NCBI RefSeq assembly: GCF_017115165.1
Contig: NZ_JABXKF010000130.1
Location: forward strand, 1-64,000
From: Nostoc sp. LPT
GTDB lineage: Bacteria; Cyanobacteriota; Cyanobacteriia; Cyanobacteriales; Nostocaceae
Reading direction: 5' to 3'
Length of the DNA: 64,000 bases
Below, piece by piece: positions 55,044 through 62,160 of the stretch. The translations under genes and the position numbers were made by a program. The notes under the pieces were generated by a model. It saw only the letters and a list, made by a program, of their open reading frames with translations. It made no database searches and was not told the DNA's origin. How positions within the stretch are numbered: the first letter of the stretch is position 1; the number at the start of each line of letters is the position of its first letter.

Positions 55044-55080
55044 TTAATTACGAATTACGAATTACGAATTACGAATTATT
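55044..55080. repeat. AATTACG heptamer tandem repeat
   Basis: Four to five copies of AATTACG between the two kinase genes, ending 11 bases before the ATG of the second, close to its ribosome binding site AGAGG. Confidence 0.9.
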
Positions 55081-55090
55081 AGAGGTATTT

Positions 55091-56428
55091 ATGCACTGGA
55101 CACCAGGACAACAATTACAAGATGGCAAATATGTAATTGAGGAAGTCCTGGGACACGGGGGATTTGGGATTACTTATAAGGCATTGCATTTGGAACTAAA
55201 CCAGACAGTTGTAATTAAGACACCTAATAAAGATTTTAGTTACGATCCAGAATATCAAAAGTACATAGAGAGATTTATCCAAGAAGGGCGGACACTCGCA
55301 CGCTTATCAGAAGACCCTCATCCTCATATTGTGAGAGTGATTTATTTTTTTCGGGAAGGTGCTACCCCCTGTTTAGTGATGGACTTTGTTGAGGGAGAAA
55401 ATTTGTTTAAGGCGGTGAGCCGTAGGGGGGCTTTACCAGAAGCGGAGATTTTACCTTGCATCCGCCAAATTGGCGAAGCTTTGAGCGTAGTGCATCAGGC
55501 AGGACTAGTACACAGAGATGCCCATCCTGGAAACATCATGGTGCGAAGAAATGGCAAAGCCGTTTTAATTGACTTTGGAATCGCCAAAGAACTTTTACCT
55601 AAAACTTTGAGTTCAAAGGGTATTGCGGGTAATGAAGGGTTTGCGCCTTATGAACAGATGAGCAGAGGCAGTCGAGAGCCAACAGTGGATGTTTATTGTT
55701 TGGCTGCTACACTTTATTATGCAGTGACAGGTCAACGCCCTACAACTTCTCTAGCTCGCAAGCTCGATAATGTTTCCCTGAAATCACCTAAACAAATTAA
55801 TCCAAGCATTAGCAACAGATTAAATCAGGCAATTCTCAAAGGTATGGCGCTGGAAGCAAAAGACCGCCCTCAATTGATGCAGGCATGGTTGGCAATGCTA
55901 GAAGCACCAAAAGCAACGCCTCCACCACCCGTTGAGTCAGTTCATAGAAAAGAAGTTGTTCGTTCCAAAGCCAAGCCAAACTTAGAGCCAATTTTAGATG
56001 ATAAACCACCTACTAAATCACCTAGAGTTATTCCCTGGGGCTGGTTAGTTGGTGTATTATTAAGCTACCTATTAATAGGCTACCTGTTAGCAGCGTCTAA
56101 CGCTCCGTACATAATTTTGGCTGGGGCTATGGCTGGGGCTGTGGCTGTGGCTGTGGCTGGGGCTGTGGCTGGGGCTGTGGCTGGGGCTGTGGCTGGGGCT
56201 TGGGCTGTGGCTGTGGCTGTGGCTGTGGCTGGGGCTGGGGCTGGGGCTATGGCTGGGGCTGTGGCTGTGGCTGGGGCTGTGGCTGGGGCTGTGGCTGGGG
56301 CTTGGGCTGGAGATAAATTACTAGAATCTTTTAGCAAATTTCATACTTTTCTAATTTTAGCTAGCACTTCTAGTCTAGGCTTGGGTTTGGGATGGTTAGG
56401 ACATAGGATTTTTAATCCAGGTTCATAG
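55091..56428 (+). CDS. Membrane Ser/Thr protein kinase with an Ala-Gly-Val repeat segment
   Basis: 445 residues. The kinase domain has LGHGGFGITYKA, VVIKTPN lysine, HRDAHPGNIMV and LIDFGIAK. After a linker, a first membrane helix (GWLVGVLLSYLLIGYLLAAS) leads into about 65 residues built almost only from Ala, Gly and Val (GAVAGAVAGAVAGA), encoded by GGCTGT/GGCTGG hexamers, and then a final hydrophobic segment (FLILASTSSLGLGLGWLG). The Gly-rich pattern resembles glycine-zipper membrane helices. AGAGG lies five bases before the ATG. It is related to the kinase upstream and probably cotranscribed or duplicated from it. Confidence 0.88.
   Translation: MHWTPGQQLQDGKYVIEEVLGHGGFGITYKALHLELNQTVVIKTPNKDFSYDPEYQKYIERFIQEGRTLARLSEDPHPHIVRVIYFFREGATPCLVMDFVEGENLFKAVSRRGALPEAEILPCIRQIGEALSVVHQAGLVHRDAHPGNIMVRRNGKAVLIDFGIAKELLPKTLSSKGIAGNEGFAPYEQMSRGSREPTVDVYCLAATLYYAVTGQRPTTSLARKLDNVSLKSPKQINPSISNRLNQAILKGMALEAKDRPQLMQAWLAMLEAPKATPPPPVESVHRKEVVRSKAKPNLEPILDDKPPTKSPRVIPWGWLVGVLLSYLLIGYLLAASNAPYIILAGAMAGAVAVAVAGAVAGAVAGAVAGAWAVAVAVAVAGAGAGAMAGAVAVAGAVAGAVAGAWAGDKLLESFSKFHTFLILASTSSLGLGLGWLGHRIFNPGS
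56118..56310 (+). repeat. Hexanucleotide repeat GGCTGT/GGCTGG inside a kinase gene
   Basis: About 32 hexamers, mostly GGCTGG and GGCTGT with a few GGCTAT and GGCTTG. They stay in frame and encode (A-G/V/W/M) pairs. Unit length of six keeps the frame on any expansion or contraction. Confidence 0.93.
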
Positions 56429-56490
56429 CTTACTCAAGCTCTAGAAGCTAACTGGCAAAAGATTTTGTAGCTGTTGTATCGAGTAGATAA

Positions 56491-56526
56491 GCGATATCTA
56501 AGGACAAGCCGCTACGCGTCTACGCA
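56491..56526 (+). repeat. Dispersed repeat, copy 2
   Basis: GCGATATCTAAGGACAAGCC followed by GCTACGCGTCTACGCA. It matches 57984-58019 at all but a few positions and lies in the gap after the kinase gene (56429-56702), which holds nothing else recognised. Confidence 0.75.
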
Positions 56527-56702
56527 CCTTTAACTTCACACCAAAATATTAAATTTCTGGCTCAATACCAAATGCTGGTTTTAAGAGCGTTGTTATGAAA
56601 CATAAGCTAGGTAAATAAACTGATATCTACATTAAAATAGTCCGCCAACGCTTCTGCTTGAGTTTTACTAATGGTGCGATCGCCATGACATATCGTAGTT
56701 AA

Positions 56703-57335
56703 CTATGCTAATTTTTCTCTAACCCAAATACGAAAAGATTTCAACAAAGCAACCTCACCCATGCTTTGACTTTGCTGAAGAAATTTACTCATCTCATTCA
56801 CTGAAATCAGAGGAAAAGCGATGCTAGATTTACACTCAACATATTGCCCTGCTTGCAACTGATAAAATTTCAAATTTTGCCCATCATATCGCCAAAGTTC
56901 ATTTATAGCTAACGCTGCGTAAATATTAAATTTATTAATTGAACTATTAGTAATATCAATCTCAATTGCTAAATCAGGTGATGGATCTGTTTCTAAATTA
57001 AGACTTTTCTTCCCTCTAACTCTTGGTTCATTTTGTATATAGTAGCAGTTATCTGGCTCTATCCCTTTTCTTGCTAATTTGCGTTTCAATGTTGTAGAAC
57101 CAGCACTTTTAATTTCTCTTCCTATTTCTTCAGTCAAAGCAAATATCAAGCGGTCAAATTGAATTTTGGGATTTTCGTGTTCAAAAAGTGGTGTCATGAT
57201 TTCTAAAGTACCGCCATCATAAGCAAACCGAGAGTCTCTATCCTCACCTGTGTCTTTTAGCAAGGCTTCAAAGGTTTCCCAGCTAATGTTATGTAGTACT
57301 GTTCTTTGTTCTGCGGGTGTTGACTGGACTAGCAT
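56703..57335 (-). CDS. Uma2-family putative nuclease (DUF820)
   Basis: 210 residues. Seen are ISWETFEALLKDTGEDRDSR, GGTLEIMTPLFEHE, and the PD-(D/E)XK-like DPSPDLAIEIDIT with NELWRYDGQNLKFYQL after it. This is the common cyanobacterial form of the family and complete in length. Function unknown. It lies upstream of three small, partly broken minus-strand genes. Confidence 0.85.
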   Translation of the reverse strand: MLVQSTPAEQRTVLHNISWETFEALLKDTGEDRDSRFAYDGGTLEIMTPLFEHENPKIQFDRLIFALTEEIGREIKSAGSTTLKRKLARKGIEPDNCYYIQNEPRVRGKKSLNLETDPSPDLAIEIDITNSSINKFNIYAALAINELWRYDGQNLKFYQLQAGQYVECKSSIAFPLISVNEMSKFLQQSQSMGEVALLKSFRIWVREKLA

Positions 57336-57404
57336 ATTAAAATACTTCTTTCATGACAATTTCAATGCCAAGTGATTGATTGCTCTTTTATCTATTAGGT
57401 TAAC

Positions 57405-57602
57405 TTAAAAAATGGATGGTGCAATTGTTGAGAGTTGCTTCTTTAAATCTTCTAACAAAGATTCCAAAAACATCATATCATTGCTGATGTCTGAAACCTC
57501 ATCATCATTCAAAATTTCTCTCTCTAATTGCTTTTGATAAGCTTCAATTCTGTATTCTAGTGCTTCAACAATAAATCGAAATGCTTTAGGAGAAAAATTC
57601 AC
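57405..57602 (-). CDS. Small hypothetical helical protein
   Basis: 65 residues from a GTG at 57602, chosen because GGGAG lies nine bases upstream; a TTG three codons earlier would overlap that site. The sequence (NFSPKAFRFIVEALEYRIEA, then MMFLESLLEDLKKQLS) is two long amphipathic helices, typical of small coiled-coil or hairpin proteins. No family recognised. It follows a broken gene on the same strand by 14 bases, so the two once formed an operon. Confidence 0.6.
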   Translation of the reverse strand: MNFSPKAFRFIVEALEYRIEAYQKQLEREILNDDEVSDISNDMMFLESLLEDLKKQLSTIAPSIF

Positions 57603-57616
57603 GTTTAACAACTCCC

Positions 57617-57943
57617 TTAATTGACTTTGTAAAATGCCTCACCAACTAATCGCAATGCAGTTTTATAATCTTCTATTCTCATAGTGTAGCTTGGTTCCCA
57701 CAGCCAGTGATTACCGTAATCATTCACCAATCGAAGTTCGTTAGGAATATCAGTTCCTCTATCCAGCTTCCACCAATTTTTTCCAACCCCCTGAACTGCA
57801 AACGTCGAAATTCCGCCTGAGCCTGCAACAACCCAAATATCACCATCTTCTTTGTAAGTTTCAATATCTTGCGATCAAATATTATCTATTCTCGAAGAAA
57901 TCGCATTTCCCATACGGTACAAATCAATCGGGGTTTTTCTCAT
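57617..57943 (-). pseudogene. Small hypothetical gene broken by an in-frame TGA
   Basis: A 108-codon frame from ATG at 57943 (MRKTPIDLYRMGNAISSR) to TAA at 57617, interrupted once by TGA (57877-57875) at codon 23. The rest reads well as protein: DIWVVAGSGGISTFAVQG, NHWLWEPSYTMRIEDYK, ending EAFYKVN. No alternative start lies between the TGA and the conserved-looking part. I do not recognise the family; the compact size and position beside another tiny gene resemble toxin-antitoxin or immunity-type pairs, but that is speculation. Confidence 0.6.
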
Positions 57944-57983
57944 ACCAATCAGCCAAAGACCTAAACCTCTGGTTTAACGCCCA

Positions 57984-58019
57984 GCGATGTCTAAAGACAA
58001 ACCGCTATGCGTCTAAGCA
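57984..58019 (+). repeat. Dispersed repeat, copy 3
   Basis: GCGATGTCTAAAGACAAACC followed by GCTATGCGTCTAAGCA. Its left part supplies the stop codon of the small minus-strand frame at 57991-58155. Confidence 0.75.
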
Positions 58020-58155
58020 ATATTTCTCTAAAACTCAAGCGATTGTCAATAGTGACTCCATTACCTAAATCTAAGGTGGGACTAATCGATTTCAAACCCG
58101 CAATCCGACGCTGGGCTCTATCAAGTACTTTAGACCCACGTTTTGGGCGTGACAT
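57991..58155 (-). pseudogene. 5' fragment of a small gene cut off by a dispersed repeat
   Basis: 54 codons from ATG at 58155: MSRPKRGSKVLDRAQRRIAG, then LKSISPTLDLGNGVTI. This N-terminus resembles small cyanobacterial proteins that I recall continuing into a longer helical part. Here the last dozen codons (about REILLRRIAVCL) come from the dispersed repeat, which ends the frame. The ribosome binding site is not clear. It might still yield a short peptide. Confidence 0.5.
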
Positions 58156-58328
58156 AAATAACCTTCCTTTTTTTAATCATGCACTAGGATAAAAACTGAC
58201 TTATATCCTTGTTTTTACACCATTAGAATAAATAAAATTGGGGTGATTAACACCCGTGTTGTTCAGTATTTATTAAAGTATTTTATACAAAAATACTAAA
58301 TTATTTACGTAAATTTAGTGAAAGTTTC

Positions 58329-58507
58329 CGAATTCAATAAACGACTGCCCGAATTCAATAAACGACTGCCCGAATTCAATAAACGACCGCCCGAATTCAA
58401 TAAACGACCGCCCGAATTCAATAAACGACCGCCCGAATTCAATAAACGACCGCCCGAATTCAATAAACGACTGCCCGAATTTAATAAACGACCGCCCGAA
58501 TTCAATA
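58329..58507. repeat. Second 21-bp minisatellite, about 8.5 copies
   Basis: The unit is CGAATTCAATAAACGACYGC plus C, with very little variation (C/T at one site, one TTT change). Nearly every unit holds a GAATTC. Three frames stay open through it (EFNKRLP on plus; FGRSFIE and NSGGRLL on minus); none extends into convincing unique sequence. Confidence 0.92.
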
Positions 58508-58766
58508 TCGCGCTTCTCGCTTGATTGCAATATCGAACTCCTATTTAATTTTTGCGAAGCTCGGTGCGCCTTTATCTCGCTTCACTGATGAAGATTCCCT
58601 GCGATCGCCCTGATTACTCATGCTTAACCTATGTAATAATATTTAGAAAAATATTTTATAAGTATAAAAATTTACTTTAATATAAAAGCATAAGAAAGGC
58701 GATCGCCCTCGCGCAAGAGTCTGCAACCGCCTTCTTTTAACCCCAAAATCGGAGTCAAATATTATC

Positions 58767-58976
58767 ATGGCACAATCAAAAAAGTTCGCCAAATCACAAC
58801 CAGCCCAGTTTCTCGGCACACAAGGCAGTGACGTACCTCCTTTCCATTCATCTTTCCAAGACTCATCACCCAGAAGAGAACGGATTAAACATTTATTAAT
58901 TGGTTCACCCAAAGCTGTTACCGGCACCATGACTTTTTTGGTTACGTTTATTCTCTTAGGCATGATCATTATATAG
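58767..58976 (+). CDS. Small single-helix membrane protein, hypothetical
   Basis: 69 residues. A polar N-terminus (MAQSKKFAKSQPAQFLGTQG) and RERIKHLLIGSPKAVTGTM lead into one C-terminal hydrophobic helix (FLVTFILLGMIII). The IKHLLIGSPKAV stretch is one I associate with small cyanobacterial proteins, but I cannot give a function. GGAG lies 12 bases before the ATG, rather far. The tail-anchored layout suggests a membrane location. Confidence 0.6.
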   Translation: MAQSKKFAKSQPAQFLGTQGSDVPPFHSSFQDSSPRRERIKHLLIGSPKAVTGTMTFLVTFILLGMIII

Positions 58977-59038
58977 TACAAAAATACTAACTAGCTGCTA
59001 AAATGCTTTAAAAGTCAGCTAGCCTTGCTTGAGGTAGT

Positions 59039-59533
59039 ATGAAAAAAATTCCAGACACAGACAAAAAGCCCATTTTGCTGTTCCAGCCTACATTTGTAAC
59101 TACTGCTATAGTGCCACTGCAACCCCAAGAAAAAAAAATCATCAGTGAACGGGAGCGTTTTATAACACAAGTCGAACGCATCAATCAGATCGCGGGAGAG
59201 TTAGAAGCAGCGATATTAGAGTTGAAAGCGATCGCTAACACAATAAATACTCAAAAACGTTACCCACTCTTGATAAAGGAGCTATGCAAAAATATTTGTC
59301 AGTATTTCGCAGTTAGCATCCCTTGGGTGAAACGAAAGTCTGACGAATCATTTATTTTGACAACGCGAAAAGTTGATTTATTCCGAGCCGAAAGGGAAGC
59401 TGCACTGCTAGCACAGCAACTTCGTCAGCAAACCAAAAAAAGATTAGCATCGCAGCGACAAAGAAAAAACAAGAATGCGGCTGAAGCTGACACAAAACGC
59501 TTCTTCAAAAAGGTATTAGTCAACAAATCTTAA
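59039..59533 (+). CDS. Hypothetical basic coiled-coil protein
   Basis: 164 residues. After a short N-terminus (KKPILLFQPTFVTTAIVPLQ) a helix (ERFITQVERINQIAGELEAA) and a basic C-terminal helix (AEREAALLAQQLRQQTKKR) follow, ending in a Lys/Arg-rich tail that could bind nucleic acid. No membrane helix or known motif. GAGG lies just before the ATG. Not recognised. Confidence 0.6.
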   Translation: MKKIPDTDKKPILLFQPTFVTTAIVPLQPQEKKIISERERFITQVERINQIAGELEAAILELKAIANTINTQKRYPLLIKELCKNICQYFAVSIPWVKRKSDESFILTTRKVDLFRAEREAALLAQQLRQQTKKRLASQRQRKNKNAAEADTKRFFKKVLVNKS

Positions 59534-59758
59534 AATTATCAACATTCAACGGCAGATCACCCCTGAGGTTGTAACAGTTATGCTAATTGAAGTGGCAGAA
59601 GGAACTTCTTCCTCAAAATTACTAGATACCACACTGCCATTATTTCTTTGCAACCATAGTTGCTGACAAAGAAAAGCTGCCCTAATATTTGCACTTCCGT
59701 AAAACCAGAGTGTAACATCAGGGACAATCAATCAGCGCCCAGAAGAGGTAAAAAGAAG

Positions 59759-60082
59759 GTGTTAAAGACACTTTTAGTGATTGCCATTGGTTTTTTACCG
59801 TCCCTGTTTTCTCTGTGGATGATGCGTAGAACCCAGCGATCGCGCTTGCGGATGAGGCAAGCAGCCATAAATTTTCCAGTGGTACAGGGACGGCAAAACC
59901 TTAGACCTGTGGAAGGCGATCGCTATTATTTAGAAGGGGTAGGTTATTTAATTGGCGATATTAGCTGCAAATTTAATGCCCGATCTGGCTACATCCGCTG
60001 TGCTATCAATCCCGAAGGTCCATGTAATGGTTGCCGTCACTACGAACCTAAGGAATTAGCTGGTAGTGAAAAAAGGTCTTAA
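59759..60082 (+). CDS. DUF6464-like small membrane protein
   Basis: About 107 residues from a GTG at 59759, with GAGG ten bases upstream; the frame is open earlier from TTG at 59660 but that part looks non-coding. One N-terminal membrane helix (LLVIAIGFLPSLFSLWMM) leads to a small soluble domain with four cysteines: GVGYLIGDISCKFNARSGYI, then RCAINPEGPCNGCRHYEP. The last cysteines may bind a metal or form disulfides. The family is cyanobacterial and of unknown role. Confidence 0.75.
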   Translation: MLKTLLVIAIGFLPSLFSLWMMRRTQRSRLRMRQAAINFPVVQGRQNLRPVEGDRYYLEGVGYLIGDISCKFNARSGYIRCAINPEGPCNGCRHYEPKELAGSEKRS

Positions 60083-60564
60083 TAAAAATGCAATACCTTC
60101 GCCAAAAAAAGAGGTTGTCTAGTTTTTGCCGAGATAGCCTAACACAATATCGTGCAATACTTTTGACCTCTAGTAAACTCAGCGAGTTCCTCACGAAACT
60201 CGCTGGTCTTCAAAACCGTGCTTAATAGTTTCCCATCAACAATTGGTCTTCCAAGCTGAGTTTACTTGGCCGTCCTATTTTTTGTTTTGCAAGGCTTGGC
60301 GATCGCACTACCTCTAACATCTGGTTAAAAGTCTCCGGGCATACACCCTAATACTCAAAAGCAATTTAGGCTTGTGCCTTTAGCTTTCAAAGGTGAAGTA
60401 AAGAAAGCACCAGCACAAGTAGCTATTTCATCATTTGTAATTCGCGATAAACCAACAATATTGGCAAAGGTAGTGAAAACTGCAAAGTCAGTACCCTTGT
60501 GGAAGTCGGTAATGATATCAATACTTTCCTGAAGTTATGATAATGACAACTCCATGCTTCAGTG
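60083..60564. other. Intergenic region with a possible gene remnant
   Basis: No intact gene. On the minus strand about 60 codons without a start (60355-60533) read ESIDIITDFHKGTDFAVF and end TSLNCF; the first part resembles the DxITDFxxGTD pattern of calcium-binding repeat proteins. The rest is AT-rich with one HIP1-like site (GGCGATCGCA near 60298). Confidence 0.4.
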
Positions 60565-62016
60565 CTAATTCCAATTGCGGCAGAAATGGAAAAAGCCTTC
60601 TAAAAACTCTTGCAAAGGAATGTTGGTATTTAACTTTTGCTTACTCCACTCTCTTGCAGTTCGTTCCAGAATTTCTGAAAAACTGGGATAGGCAGGAGAT
60701 AAATTTGCTAGATGTTTGACTTTAATTTTTTGTGATATTGCTAAGGCAATTAAATTAATTAATTCGCCAGCTTCTGCCCCCAATATCGAAGCTCCCAAAA
60801 TTTCGCCGTTGTATAGCACAATTAATTTACACATACCAGTGGTTTCGTTCCGAAGTTGGGCTGCTGCCACTGTTTTAAAATATTGTCGTAAAACTAAAAT
60901 TTCATCTTGGCTAAATAGGCGTTTTGCCTGTGCCTCTGTCAAACCCACTTGCGCCACCATCGGCACAGAAAACATTGCCCAAGGAATAGAGCGATAATCT
61001 ACTCGTAACCTGGGGAAAAAGAGTGCATTGTTTAGCGCAATTTTTGCTTCATAATTAGCGATATTGGCAAAGTCGTAACCACCAATTACATCACCACAAG
61101 CATAAATACGGTGGTTAGTGGTTTGCAGCTTATCATTCACAACTAAGCTACGCCGATGCCATTTCACACCTACTGCTGCCAGATTTAAAGATTCAAGATT
61201 CGGCTGTTGTCCAGTCGCCACTAAAATTTCATCGGTTTCAATGGCCTTATCTCCTGCTTGAATCCACTTTTTATTCTCAATTAGCCTCACCTGAGTTACT
61301 GGTTTTTTGGTGAGGACGCGTACACCTTCGACCTCCAACTGCGCCTGAAGCAATATAGCTATCTCAGGGTCTAGATATGGAAGAACATAAGGATGCTTGA
61401 CTACCAGCGTCACACTGCAACCAAACCTTGCTAAAGTTTGAGCGATTTCAATGCTTTGGGGAATTCCACCGATAATTACCCAATTTTTGGGTAATGTCCC
61501 TCCCTGTAAGGATTGCCAAATATTAGAAAGGGTTAGATAGCCAGTGGCTTGCAATCCTTCAATCTCAGGAATTTCTGGAAGCGAACCACTGGCCAGCAAA
61601 TAAGTACGGGCGCGTAGTAGGCGATTGTTAACGGCAAAAGCCAATTGGGGTGAAGATTGAAATTGACCACTGCCAACGATCGCATCGACTCCCTGCGCGG
61701 CTAGGATGGCAGGGGAATGCTGTTCTTGGAGATTTGAGGCGACGCATTGAGCATACAGCATCGCTTCTTGCCACGCTATAGATATGTGGCATTCTTCTGA
61801 GGTATCAGTGTGTGTGGCATGAATACCAAAACCAGCTGCATCCTTAAACTTCTGCGCTAGTTTACCAATTTCGCTAAGAGCATGGTGATCAGTAAACCCA
61901 TAGTCTACTTTGGGTTGTACCAAGGCAACTGTAGCACGTAGTTGGGTTGCAGCAAGAGCAGCATAGTATCCAGCAAGACTGCCGCCAATAATTACAACAT
62001 CGTAGTCAATTGTCAT
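60565..62016 (-). CDS. Flavin disulfide-reductase-like protein lacking the catalytic cysteines
   Basis: 483 residues with the full architecture of pyridine nucleotide-disulfide oxidoreductases: FAD motif VVIIGGSLAGYYAA (8-21), NAD(P) motif WVIIGGIPQSIEIAQ, second FAD motif RIYACGDVIGGYDFANI, and the C-terminal dimerisation domain. The redox CxxxxC expected near residue 42 is absent (GFTDHHALSEI), and the C-terminal His-Pro motif reads SPAYPSFSEIL, with Tyr for the active-site His. It therefore cannot act as a classical dihydrolipoamide, mercuric or glutathione reductase. It may be an NAD(P)H oxidase or quinone reductase, or have a redox-sensing role. No neighbour explains it. Confidence 0.88.
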   Translation of the reverse strand: MTIDYDVVIIGGSLAGYYAALAATQLRATVALVQPKVDYGFTDHHALSEIGKLAQKFKDAAGFGIHATHTDTSEECHISIAWQEAMLYAQCVASNLQEQHSPAILAAQGVDAIVGSGQFQSSPQLAFAVNNRLLRARTYLLASGSLPEIPEIEGLQATGYLTLSNIWQSLQGGTLPKNWVIIGGIPQSIEIAQTLARFGCSVTLVVKHPYVLPYLDPEIAILLQAQLEVEGVRVLTKKPVTQVRLIENKKWIQAGDKAIETDEILVATGQQPNLESLNLAAVGVKWHRRSLVVNDKLQTTNHRIYACGDVIGGYDFANIANYEAKIALNNALFFPRLRVDYRSIPWAMFSVPMVAQVGLTEAQAKRLFSQDEILVLRQYFKTVAAAQLRNETTGMCKLIVLYNGEILGASILGAEAGELINLIALAISQKIKVKHLANLSPAYPSFSEILERTAREWSKQKLNTNIPLQEFLEGFFHFCRNWN

Positions 62017-62160
62017 TTGTCATTTGTCATTTGTCATTGGGCATGGAGAAGAGGCAGAGGGGCGGGGTGCGGGAGGCAGGGGGAAAATTCTCCCTAGCTC
62101 CCTGCTCCCTGCTCCCTTGCTTTTTCATCTCCCTCATCTCCCTCATCTCCCTCATCTCCC
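62017..62160. repeat. Repeat cluster before the reductase gene
   Basis: TTTGTCA heptamers (62014-62038) overlap the reductase start, then come GGCAGGGGG-type sequence, CTCCCTGCTCCC and four CTCCCTCAT nonamers (62129-62160). Confidence 0.88.

Noticed and set aside
58007-58192. 61-codon plus-strand frame
   Set aside because: Antisense to the MSRPKRGSKVL fragment on the minus strand, which looks more protein-like.
58305-58530. Open frames on both strands spelling EFNKRLP, FGRSFIE or NSGGRLL repeats
   Set aside because: Same reason: a 21-bp array is open in several frames at once, so openness is no evidence of coding.
59546-59731. 61-codon minus-strand frame between two small genes
   Set aside because: No ribosome binding site, no recognisable pattern, and it overlaps the upstream region of the DUF6464-like gene.
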